The notes beneath the pieces were generated by a model that saw only the letters and a list, made by a program, of their open reading frames with translations, was not told where the DNA came from and searched no databases. The position numbers and the translations under genes are program-made. Of a stretch of 64,000 nt of DNA, positions 1 to 8,600 are shown one piece after another (within the stretch, counting starts at the first letter, position 1; each line of letters starts with the position of its first letter). The stretch spans positions 1 to 64,000 of the forward strand of contig CAZKEF010000008.1 of NCBI GenBank assembly GCA_964551735.1. Direction: 5' to 3'. The stretch is from DAOUAT01 sp964551735. Lineage in GTDB: Bacteria; Chloroflexota; Anaerolineae; CG2-30-64-16.

Positions 1-41
1 ACCGTGCCGGCATCCAGGTCCCGCACCAATAACTGAGGCAT
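1..41 (-). CDS. FitA/VapB-type antitoxin, N-terminus only
   Basis: Partial gene cut by the left edge; only the first 13 codons are visible, reading MPQLLVRDLDAGT. That start closely resembles the beginning of FitA-like ribbon-helix-helix antitoxins (M-x-QLLVRDLD), which bind DNA and neutralise PIN-domain toxins. The ATG at 39-41 is preceded by an AAGGGTGAG ribosome-binding site. A 9-bp direct repeat upstream (104-123) fits autorepression. The toxin gene would lie outside the window. The call rests on 13 residues, so it is tentative. Confidence 0.55.
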   Translation of the reverse strand, partial: MPQLLVRDLDAGT

Positions 42-103
42 CGTCTCACCCTTTCAGCATCTCGCCATATCACATGTATGAAAAGGTCGCGGACCAGGCA
101 AGT

Positions 104-123
104 ATGCTATCAAAATGCTATCA
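104..123. promoter_or_regulatory. 9-bp direct repeat, candidate antitoxin operator
   Basis: ATGCTATCA occurs at 104-112 and again at 115-123, an 11-bp period that places both copies on the same helical face. It lies about 65 bp upstream of the FitA-like start. RHH antitoxins typically bind such short direct repeats cooperatively. Binding is inferred. Confidence 0.4.
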
Positions 124-161
124 TAGGTGCCTTGTCTTGTCCAATATGCCCTGATCACCAC

Positions 162-1076
162 TCACCCCAGCTTGGCCACCGCCCGGATCATATCCGCCTC
201 GCCGGGCTGGGTGTAGATCTGCGTGGTGGCGATGCTGGCGTGCCCCATCAGCGCCGCAACGGTCACCAGGTCGGCGCCGGATTCGCGCAGCAGCCGGGTC
301 GCGAAGGTGTGGCGCAGCATGTGCGGCGTCACCGTGACGCCGGCGGCCTGGCCCAGCGCGGCCAACTGCATCTGGATGCCGCGGCTGCCCAACGGCCCGC
401 GCTGGCCGAGGAACAAGTGATCGCCCTGATCGGCCGGTCGCACCTGCAAGTATGCAGCCAGCGCCTGGCGAGCCTCCTTGTGCAACGGGACTTCGCGATA
501 CTTCAGGCCCTTGCCGGAGCGCACGATGACTTTCGCGGCCTTGCCGTTCAGCACTACGTCATCCAGCCGCAGGCTGGCCGCCTCGCCCACCCGCAGGCCG
601 GTGTAGAGCAGCAGGTTGAGCAGCGCCTCGTCGCGCCAGGCGGCGATCACGGCCGGCGTGACGACGCTGTCGGCCTTGGCGACCGCGAGCTGGCGCTGGC
701 CGGCCGCAGTCCGCTGCAGCCGGTAGACCTCCTGGCTGGAGAGCGCCTTGGGCACGCGGCGGTCCTGCTTGACCCCTTGCAGGGCCTGCGCCGGGTTCGT
801 TGTCGCCAATTCCTTCTCGATCGCCCAGTTGAAGAACGTGCGCAGCGCGGCCAGCCGCCGGTTGATGCCGGCTGGCTTGCGTTTCTGGTCGAGCAGGTGC
901 TGCCGATACTTCTGCACGTCGAAGAAGGTGACGGCGACCGGCTCGACAGCCTGGCCCAGGCGTTCCGCCAGCCAGGTGAAGAACGCGGCCACGTCGCCGG
1001 CATAGGCCTCGACGGTGTGTTCACTGCGATCTATGCTTCGCAGATAGTCGCTGAACGGTTTCAGGTAGTCGCTCAT
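162..1076 (-). CDS. Tyrosine recombinase/integrase, XerC/XerD-like
   Basis: A 304-aa site-specific recombinase that would cut and rejoin DNA through a tyrosine intermediate. The N-terminal SAM-like DNA-binding domain covers about residues 5-90. The catalytic domain shows the full set: Arg in TGLRVGE (about 162), HMLRH (about 251-254), the GHAS histidine (about 277) and the nucleophile Tyr in TTQIYTQ (about 285). Length matches XerC/XerD. Its own promoter with an adjacent palindrome lies upstream, whereas housekeeping xer genes usually sit in other contexts. It could therefore be the integrase of a mobile element, but no attachment sites were recognised and a chromosomal Xer role is not excluded. 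Confidence 0.9.
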   Translation of the reverse strand: MSDYLKPFSDYLRSIDRSEHTVEAYAGDVAAFFTWLAERLGQAVEPVAVTFFDVQKYRQHLLDQKRKPAGINRRLAALRTFFNWAIEKELATTNPAQALQGVKQDRRVPKALSSQEVYRLQRTAAGQRQLAVAKADSVVTPAVIAAWRDEALLNLLLYTGLRVGEAASLRLDDVVLNGKAAKVIVRSGKGLKYREVPLHKEARQALAAYLQVRPADQGDHLFLGQRGPLGSRGIQMQLAALGQAAGVTVTPHMLRHTFATRLLRESGADLVTVAALMGHASIATTQIYTQPGEADMIRAVAKLG

Positions 1077-1186
1077 TGCGGCATTCTCACAAGCTCGCTT
1101 TTATGCGTTGAGTTTTTGGTAGACGAACAAAGCCAGAAGCGGTCAGAAAGCGACGAAAATGGGCCAAAATCGCCTTCCGAGAGTCG

Positions 1187-1215
1187 ATTATACCATAGTT
1201 CAAAACACGGGTCAA
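1187..1215 (-). promoter_or_regulatory. Promoter for the recombinase gene
   Basis: Read on the minus strand: TTGACC (1210-1215), a 17-nt spacer, then a perfect TATAAT (1187-1192). The predicted transcription start is near 1180, about 100 nt upstream of the recombinase ATG. The inverted repeat CGCATAA...TTATGCG (1216-1235) abuts the -35 box and could be a regulator site. Confidence 0.7.
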
Positions 1216-1235
1216 CGCATAATATTAGTTATGCG
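1216..1235. promoter_or_regulatory. Palindrome next to the recombinase -35 box
   Basis: Arms CGCATAA (1216-1222) and TTATGCG (1229-1235) are separated by 6 nt and directly adjoin the -35 hexamer of the minus-strand promoter. The placement suits a repressor or activator. The binding protein is unknown. Confidence 0.4.
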
Positions 1236-1273
1236 GAAACGGCCGCGCGCACATCGCGAGCACACACGATGCC

Positions 1274-1320
1274 GCAGCGCCAATTGAGGTTTTGACAATT
1301 GGCGCTGCCGGCTGTACATT
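1274..1320 (+). promoter_or_regulatory. Promoter overlapped by a 13-bp inverted repeat
   Basis: A perfect inverted repeat has arms at 1274-1286 and 1296-1308 with a 9-nt loop. Its right half contains TTGACA (1292-1297), followed after 17 nt by TACATT (1315-1320), a plausible plus-strand promoter for the small membrane protein gene at 1524. An operator covering the -35 box is the simplest reading. Confidence 0.5.
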
Positions 1321-1523
1321 ACGACAGGTCGCTGATACGTCGGGGCCCATGCGTATCACTGAACGCTGAACCGATCTGTCTTCACTGTTCCCGATGCTAT
1401 GACTTACATGGCTGGGAACAAGCGAGGCGGTTGAGTTGTGGCCCGAGACCGGGCCATCTGCTGCTACACCGGCAGGTGATCCGCTCTCGGACCACAACTC
1501 ATCCCCCATCCAGGAGGCAGACC
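1321..1523 (+). other. Structured 5' leader of the 98-aa gene
   Basis: No ORF is credible here. Two stem-loops follow each other. TGTTCCC (1386-1392) pairs with GGGAACA (1414-1420). A long stem pairs 1433-1448 with 1485-1500 (15 of 16 positions complementary) around a 36-nt loop, ending 11 nt before the AGGAGG ribosome-binding site (1512-1517). Together with the hairpin promoter this suggests post-transcriptional control. No known riboswitch class is recognised. Confidence 0.45.
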
Positions 1524-1820
1524 ATGTTCAGCAGCCCCATCGTGTACGCGTGGATCGCGTGGCTTCTGATCGTCGGCGTGATCGCTGTCCTGCGCTTCGC
1601 AGCACACCAGTGCGAGGAACGCAGGCGAGCTGAGCGTCGCTCACCGCGGCGGACCGGCCAGGCAGCAGGATCGGCGCCAGACCAGGCGCCGGTCGTGCGC
1701 AGGCCGAGAACAGCATACCGGCAACGGATTTCTGCCGACTACCGTGAGCAACTGGTCGCGGCGGGCATCATCCAGCCCGCGGCTGACCTGGCCACACCCG
1801 ATCCGGCGACCCAGGTGTGA
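1524..1820 (+). CDS. Small membrane-anchored protein of unknown function
   Basis: 98 aa. The ATG at 1524 is chosen because AGGAGG lies 6 nt upstream; a longer in-frame start lacks a site. One N-terminal transmembrane helix (about residues 7-26: VYAWIAWLLIVGVIAVLRF) is followed by a basic, Arg-rich cytoplasmic or linker tail ending in PATQV. A C-terminal RQRISADYREQLVAAGI stretch looks helical. No family is recognised. Its structured leader and hairpin-covered promoter are more elaborate than expected for such a small gene. Confidence 0.6.
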   Translation: MFSSPIVYAWIAWLLIVGVIAVLRFAAHQCEERRRAERRSPRRTGQAAGSAPDQAPVVRRPRTAYRQRISADYREQLVAAGIIQPAADLATPDPATQV

Positions 1821-1864
1821 CGCGCATACCCGCCGTCACAGGGCGACTGACCACCGCCCATCCC

Positions 1865-1896
1865 ATGCCCGACACATCCGTCGGGCATGTTCTTTT
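1865..1896 (+). terminator. Rho-independent terminator after the 98-aa gene
   Basis: ATGCCCGAC (1865-1873) pairs perfectly with GTCGGGCAT (1880-1888) around a 6-nt loop and is followed by GTTCTTTTC. It lies about 45 nt after the stop codon. Confidence 0.7.
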
Positions 1897-1942
1897 CTGG
1901 ATGGCATCGAGCTTGCCTTGACGTTTCACGACTATCTCCGTG

Positions 1943-1971
1943 TTTACACCGAACGCGTGTTCTTGTATAAT
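1943..1971 (+). promoter_or_regulatory. Promoter for the WGR-domain gene
   Basis: TTTACA (1943-1948), 17-nt spacer, TATAAT (1966-1971). The start of transcription would be near 1978, about 35 nt before the ATG at 2013. It lies just after the terminator at 1865, so the gene is its own unit. Confidence 0.7.
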
Positions 1972-2012
1972 GATGACACGAACAGGTAGTGTAGAAGTCA
2001 CACAGAGGGAGC

Positions 2013-2300
2013 ATGAAGGGCAAAGGCACTCGCGACGAGTGGAGCGAGCCGCCGGCGGATTTCGGCCAGGTGCGCTTCGACCGCACCGACCCAGCCGCCA
2101 ACGCGCGGCGCTACTACCGGGTGAGCTGGGAGCCGACGCTGCTGGATGAGGGCGCCGTCGTGCGCACCTACGGCCGCAAGGGCCGCTGGAAACGGGTGGC
2201 GGTCACGCCGTTCCCGTCATTGGAGGCTGCCTGGCCGTTCATCCGGGCAACGATTCGGACGCGGCTGCGGCACGGGTATCGGGTTGTGAACATTGCCTGA
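2013..2300 (+). CDS. WGR-domain protein
   Basis: 95 aa, almost entirely one WGR-type domain. A YYRVSWEP beta-strand is followed by VRTYGRKGRWKR (the W-G-R signature region, here Y-G-R) and then a helix with PFPSLEAAWPFIRATIRTRL ending in HGYRVV. WGR domains occur alone or fused to nucleic-acid enzymes (PARPs, bacterial MolR-type proteins) and are thought to bind nucleic acid. A consensus-like promoter and a GAGGGAG ribosome-binding site precede it. The Trp to Tyr change in the name-giving motif is a mild departure. Confidence 0.65.
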   Translation: MKGKGTRDEWSEPPADFGQVRFDRTDPAANARRYYRVSWEPTLLDEGAVVRTYGRKGRWKRVAVTPFPSLEAAWPFIRATIRTRLRHGYRVVNIA

Positions 2301-2694
2301 AACAACATCGAGGCAATGCCCCATCCCTTCTCTTGTGCAAGATATTCACCGAGGGGAGGACGACACCTTTTGGCATTGTAAAGCGACCAGCGCATCTTAT
2401 TTGTGCCTTCCCTTGCCAACGGCCGTGGTCATTACCGCGGCATTTGTCAATCCGACGGATATCCCGGTATAATCAGTTTATCGAAAGCACGATAGCGGGC
2501 AGGCATGATTGTCCCGACCAGATGTCCGCTGGCTACCGGTCACTGCGCTGTCGCGAGACAGCTTCTCCCCCACAGTCTCCGTTGCGAGCGGGCAGCTTCG
2601 ATGATGCCTTGCGCGCCTGCCTGCCCTTTCACCTCAATGGGCCACGACCGTCCGTTATCGGGCCTTCCAGGGTTGCTGTATCCGGAGGTAGACC
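2301..2694 (+). other. Leader and promoter region of the giant exoprotein operon
   Basis: 394 nt without a supported gene. It contains the promoter at 2444-2473 and a leader of about 215 nt before the ATG of the first giant gene. A short plus-strand ORF crossing it has no ribosome-binding site and overlaps the giant gene, so it is not annotated. Confidence 0.5.
2444..2473 (+). promoter_or_regulatory. Promoter of the giant exoprotein operon
   Basis: TTGTCA (2444-2449), 18-nt spacer, perfect TATAAT (2468-2473). The predicted start is near 2480, leaving a long leader of about 215 nt before the GGAGGT ribosome-binding site (2684-2689). Confidence 0.7.
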
Positions 2695-5600
2695 ATGTTC
2701 ATCCGACGCGCTAACACCCTCGTCTCTGTCATCGTCCTGCTGGCTCTCCTGATCCAACCGCTGGCTGTTGGTTCGGCTGCGCCTGCCCCGGATGAGCCCA
2801 TCACCCCTGCCCTCACGCTTGATCCGCCGCGCCCCGGCTACTTGTTCCGCGCGTCCGTGACGCTCGCCGGATCGCATAGCCTGGCGCGACTGGAGAAGAC
2901 CGGCGTGCTCGTCCTGCGCACCTTACAGGCCGATGGTGCGCAGGACGCCCTGGTGTTGGCCGACGGCGAGCAGCTCAGCGACCTGGCCCGCCTCGGCTTC
3001 CGGCCCCAGGGGGCCGACGAGCTGCGCCTGCTGGTGAACCGGCAGGGGCCGGAGAAGCGCTGGCTGGCCAGGAGCCTTGAGCCGCTGTTGGCCCAGGCCG
3101 ACGCGATCGTCGCGCAGCAGGCCGCGGTTGGTATTGCCGGCGCTGGGGCAGCGGCCGAGGCGATGGCGCTGGTCGTCTCGTTGCGCGCCGCGATAGCCGC
3201 ATTGACGCCCGAACAGATCGCGGCCACGGCCAGCAGCATCAGCGTGGATGACGACGCGGATGGGCTGACCAATACCGAGGAAGCCTGGTGGTGCACCGAT
3301 CCGCTGAACCCCAACAGCGACGGCGACGCCAGCGGGTACACCGACGGCCAGGAGGTGACCGCGCTGCTGGACTTCACCCTGTCGCGCAGTGTGCGTTGGG
3401 GCTACGGCCCGCCCTTCGGCCCGCCGGCCGCGTGGCCCAACTTCAACAATCGCGACGGCACCGGCGTGAAGGTGTGCAACGACGGCGACTATGACACGAT
3501 CCCCGACTACGCCGAGGCCTACATGGTGGGCACGCGCACACCGGCCGAAACCACCGATGGCGACAAGTTCGATGATGGGCAGGAGTTGTTTGGAACAACC
3601 TACTGCCCCGGCGGGACTGCGAGCTGCGGTTATGGGAGCTATCCCCGCGTCGAGTACTGGAACTACATCCAGGCCGATATGCCCGGCTGGGTGCGGCCGC
3701 CGGGCGACAACCCCTTCGTGGCCGCGTTCCCGCAGCCGGAAGTGGATGTCACCGCCAATTCGTGGCGCGTGACGCGGGTGACGACTATCACCACTTCACA
3801 GGGGCAGATGACCCAGGCCGAGCATTCCTACCAGACCAGCGTTACGGAGGGACAGAGCACCAGCATTGCCGATACGGTGACGTGGAACAATTGGCAGGAG
3901 GTGTCAGAGGCAGTTGAGGCGCCACTGTCAGCCAATCTCGTAGCGTCAGCGAGCCCAACAGCCGCCGCAGGCAGCAGATTTTGGGGTGGAGTGAAGGTCA
4001 TAGGCGGGCTACTCGCTATCGGGGCGGGGTGTATACCTGGAATAGTAACTGGACCGGGGTATCCTTTAGTCTGTGGGGCAGGGGTTGTGGGAGGTTTTGC
4101 ATCTATCAGGGACGGCATTCAGGAGTGGAACGACAACGAAATTCAGAACGAGATAAGAATCAACAACTACAACAGCAATATCAATTACAACGATATATCG
4201 GCCTCCGCCTCGGCCCAGGCCTCGGCTCAAGTGGTGAACAACATCGACTTCAGTAGCGTGGTTAACTCACTAGACGGAGTGCAGTACGCAATTGGTCAGC
4301 AGAGCCAACTGTTGGCCCGCGGACTGTACGACATCAGCTACGCCATCTCGCAGCCTCGCTATACTGAGACCCGCACCAATGGTCAATCCTGGGGCGGCGC
4401 GCAGACCACGACCCACGAAGTCTACGAAGAGCACACCATCGCCGAGGGCCAGGCCTTCACCACCGGTGAGCAGTGGAGCACCGCCTGGGCCGTAGACTCC
4501 AGCCACGCGGCCGACCTTACCTTCGAGTTCACGGTCAAGAACACGGGCACCGAGTACGCCCGCGAGCTGACGGGGATGATCGTCAACGTCTACATCGGCG
4601 ATGACACGAGCCCGAGCATCTCTTATCCAGCCTGGGAAAAGTTCCCGGGCGGCGCCATCCAAAACTTGTTCCCCGGCGCCAGCCATACCTTCACCGCCGA
4701 TCCGATCATCCTCAACCTGGACCAGATGCGGCGCATCGACCTGGGCGAACGGCTGACCGTGGTCGTGGAGGACTACAGCTATGGCGCGGACGAGCTGTTC
4801 TACCAAAACGCGGTCAGCAGCGGGATGACGGTCTTTATCGAAGACGGGATCGAGGACGGTGACGAGTCGGTGGACAGCTACGTGATCCCCACCTGGGGCA
4901 GCGAGAGCGTGCTCGACGTGCTGACGCGCTACTTCCCGGCCGGCTACGATGCGGAGGATAACATCAACGCGCTCTGGACGCCGGAGTTCGACGGCACGAA
5001 CCCACCTACCTGGCATGAGCACTTCCTTTCTGATATCGCCTGGTGGAATGTGTACTTCACGCAGGAGGATGCAGGCAACACGCCGCTGAAGGACATCCCG
5101 GCCCAGGCAGGCGGCGCCATGCTGTTCCGCTTCAACCGCGACAGCGACCGCGACGGCTACAACGACCGGGCGGAGTTCCGCTACTACTGTGCGCTGCCGG
5201 AGAACGATCCTCAGCGGATGCCGAATTGGCCGTCCGGTCCCGACTACTGCGACGATGCCCATCTACGGCCCGAAATCCATCCCCAGCCAGAGGTGTCGGC
5301 CGGCTACGTGACGGAGCGCACCGGTGACACGGTCACGGTCAAACTGGTTGTTGAAAACACCGGCACCTTTGACGCCTACGGCATCGACGCGGTCATGTAC
5401 TCGCCGGACCACACCACCACCATCGGCAACAACACCGTCGGCGGCAACGGCCGCGTCCGCCCCGGTCAACACGTGGCGGTGGGCAGCCTGGTGCAGGCAC
5501 CCGATCTGACCAACTGGGGCGGCAGCACCGCCAAGCCGTACTCCGGCGGCAACTACACTGGCTCGGCCGACCGCACCTATACCTTCACAGCAGCCACGCC

Positions 5601-8600
5601 CGGCACCGTGGGACAGGGCAGCACGGCGTTGTCGTGGAGCGACGGCGCGGGCGGCAGCGGCGCCCTGCCCGTGGGCAGCAGCTATCATGCGCCGCTCCCG
5701 ATAGACGTATCGAACGGCCTCCAAATCGGCCTCAACACCGGCACGATCCTGGCCGGCACCAGCTTCACGGTGCAGGCGCTGACCCCGCGCGATACTTTCA
5801 CCTACACGGTCGAAAGCGAGCCGTTCACCCCGCCGGTAATCGTCGTCAGCTACAGCGACCCGCAGGGCAGCCATCGCTTTGTCACGCCAGTGGAGCTCAC
5901 CAGCCTGGACGCCAGCCTGGCGCCTTACAGCGGCCAGATGCTTAAGGGGCTACAGCTCCAGATCGTCACCCCGGCGGCGTTCAACGCATCCGGCGCCAAC
6001 ACGACCAACCTGGTCGTCAACAACCCGCACTCCGTCACCATTGAAGATGGCCACCTGTACCTGAACTTCGTCTCTGATGGGGTGTTGGTGCTGGAGAAGC
6101 CCTACACCCTGGACATACCCGCCGGCCCAACGGTGTTCGCAACCACCTGGTCGGTATCTGAGTTCTCGCCTGACTACAACCCCGATGGCGATAACATCCT
6201 GATCGCGTTCTGGACCGATAGTGAGGACAACATCATCGACTCGGCCGCGCGCCCGTTGAACAGCTTCGCCGAGGATCCCAAGCCCGCCTTCGCCATGGTG
6301 AGCGAGGACGAAACCTGGGACTTCGGCACGGCGCAGCAGGGCACGCTCCTGCGCCGCAGCTTCGTATTTGGCAACACCGGCGCTGCCGACCTGCTCACCT
6401 ACGTCAGCGTGCCCCCCAAGATCAGCGTGCCGCAGACTGGCAGTCGGACCGTCGGGCCGGCGGACACCGCGACGTACACGATGACCCTAAACACGGCCAG
6501 CCTACCGCTGGGCGCATATGACGGGACGATCACGGTGCGGACGAGCGACCCAGCGAAGCCGACACAAACGGTGCATGTGACCGGGAACGTTACGCAGGGG
6601 GTCGCGGATACACCGGTGGGCGCACTCCAGCGGCCGTTGGATGTGGCCGCAAACATGACAGGCAATCTGGGCGAGTGGAAGGAGTACACGCACAACCTGG
6701 GGCCGGAGCCCCAAACGCTGCACCCAGTGAAGGTGTACAGCCAGGACTACCTAAAGTTGTGGGGAGTGGGTAAGTATGCCACCGCCTTCAACGCGGGGAC
6801 AGCGAGCTATGACATGTTCGGCGACGGCCGCGATGGCGTCATGCCGACGAACGGCAGCCTTGACTACGACAATGGCGTAGGTGTAGGCGTGGTCAATAGT
6901 GGATCCCAGGGAACCTATATGATCAGTGTCACAGATGCACGCAGTGTCTATAGGATCAACCCCGGCGACGTGGTGCTCATACACCAGAGTCAAGGATCAG
7001 ACGCTGGCTGCTGGGAACTGAACAAGGCGGTATCTGACTTCGGTGGCGGTTCAGCGACTTATCAGTTAACCAAGCCGCTACAATGCACCTACTCTAGCGG
7101 GGGCAACAGCCATGCCCAGATTCAACGCGTTCCACAGTATACAGACTGTCCGGTGACCGGGACGGTATCGCCTCTGGGCTCCTGGAACGGCACTTGGGGC
7201 GGAATACTGGCGGTAATGTGCTCCGGCACGGCCAACGTATCGGGGATCCTTGCCGTGAACGGTCAGCCTGGATCGAATGTCACGGGAACCTGTGGCGGCC
7301 CTGCTGGTGGTGGTGCAAGCGGCGGAGGCTTTCGTGGCGGAGACGGTTTCAGACAACACCATACCGAGTCGGCGTGTGGCTGGGGCGAGGACCTTGCCAG
7401 TGGCTACCAGGGCGAGGGCGCATATGGACCAGGGGTGAGAGACTACAATGCAAACGGAAACGGCGGAGGAGGTGGCCACGGGGGTGACTCTGGTCACCCA
7501 TATGCCGGAGCCGGCGGTGGCGGTGGGAACGGAAGCCCTGGTTCCGATGGGCAGAACGTGCCAGGCTATGGAGGGCTCGCGTACGGTAATGCCGAACTGA
7601 CTTCAATGGTCTTCGGAGGAGGAGGCGGTGGTGGGCAAAAGTACTACGCATACTCAGTCGGGGGTGGAGGTTCAGGGGGTGGAATCATCTTTTTGTCCGC
7701 GCGGAATCTGAGTGTCTCGGGCAGCATCCAGGCGCGTGGCGGCAGAGGCGGCGATTCGGGTCAGTATGATAAGGCAGGGGGAGGAGGAGCTGGCGGAAGT
7801 ATCTTTCTGCAGGCTCAGACTGCGTTCCTCGGGAATCTCCTGGTCGACGCATCAGGGGGGAGCGGTGGCACCGCAGGTGAGGGCAATGGTGGGAACGGTG
7901 GAACTGGGAGGATTCGGCTAGAATTCTGCGAAACGTCATCCGGGACGACCACCCCCACGCTGAGTTCTCTTAAGCTCAACTGTTATATCGCCGAGCAGAT
8001 CGAGTCCGCCCCATACGACCGCGGCCGCCTAAACCTGGCCGAATCCGGCACTAACACCTACCAGGTACAATACGGCCGCAAGCTCAACTGGAGCAGCGCA
8101 GCAACGCAAGAGACCACGTTGCGCGTACCGGCCGGCCTCCTTACGTCGGTCACACTCCAGGCACTGGTCAGCGACCTGCCAAACAACGCCGCCTTCGCGC
8201 TCGATGTAGGTGCCACCGGCACGGCATCCTGGAGCGGTACGGTCAGCAACAACAGCGAGAACACCAGTCCTAACCTCGCATCCTTCTTCAACGCCTACTG
8301 GGCCAGCCACGGCGCACCCACCACGGGTACCCTGGATGTGCTGGTCCGCGTCACCCTGGATCGCGCCGGTCAAGTACTCCTGACCAATCTGAAGGTGACG
8401 CCGACCGGCAGCAAGCTGCGCCATATCCGGCTGCCCGTCCAACCGCAGGGCTACAGCAGCGTCACGACCAGCTTTACGGTCAGCGGTGGCTCCGGGCCCC
8501 TGGCGGTTGGCGTGGATGTGGGCGCCAACGGCTCGGTTGACTGGACATACACCGGTTCGCCGGCCTATCCGGCCAGCATGACGACCGGCAACCTGGCGAC

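Noticed and set aside
1918..1923. TTGACG as the -35 box for the WGR gene promoter
   Set aside because: It lies 42 nt from the TATAAT; TTTACA at 1943 has the correct 17-nt spacing.
2333..2752. 139-codon ORF before giant A
   Set aside because: No ribosome-binding site, overlaps the giant gene start and spans the promoter.
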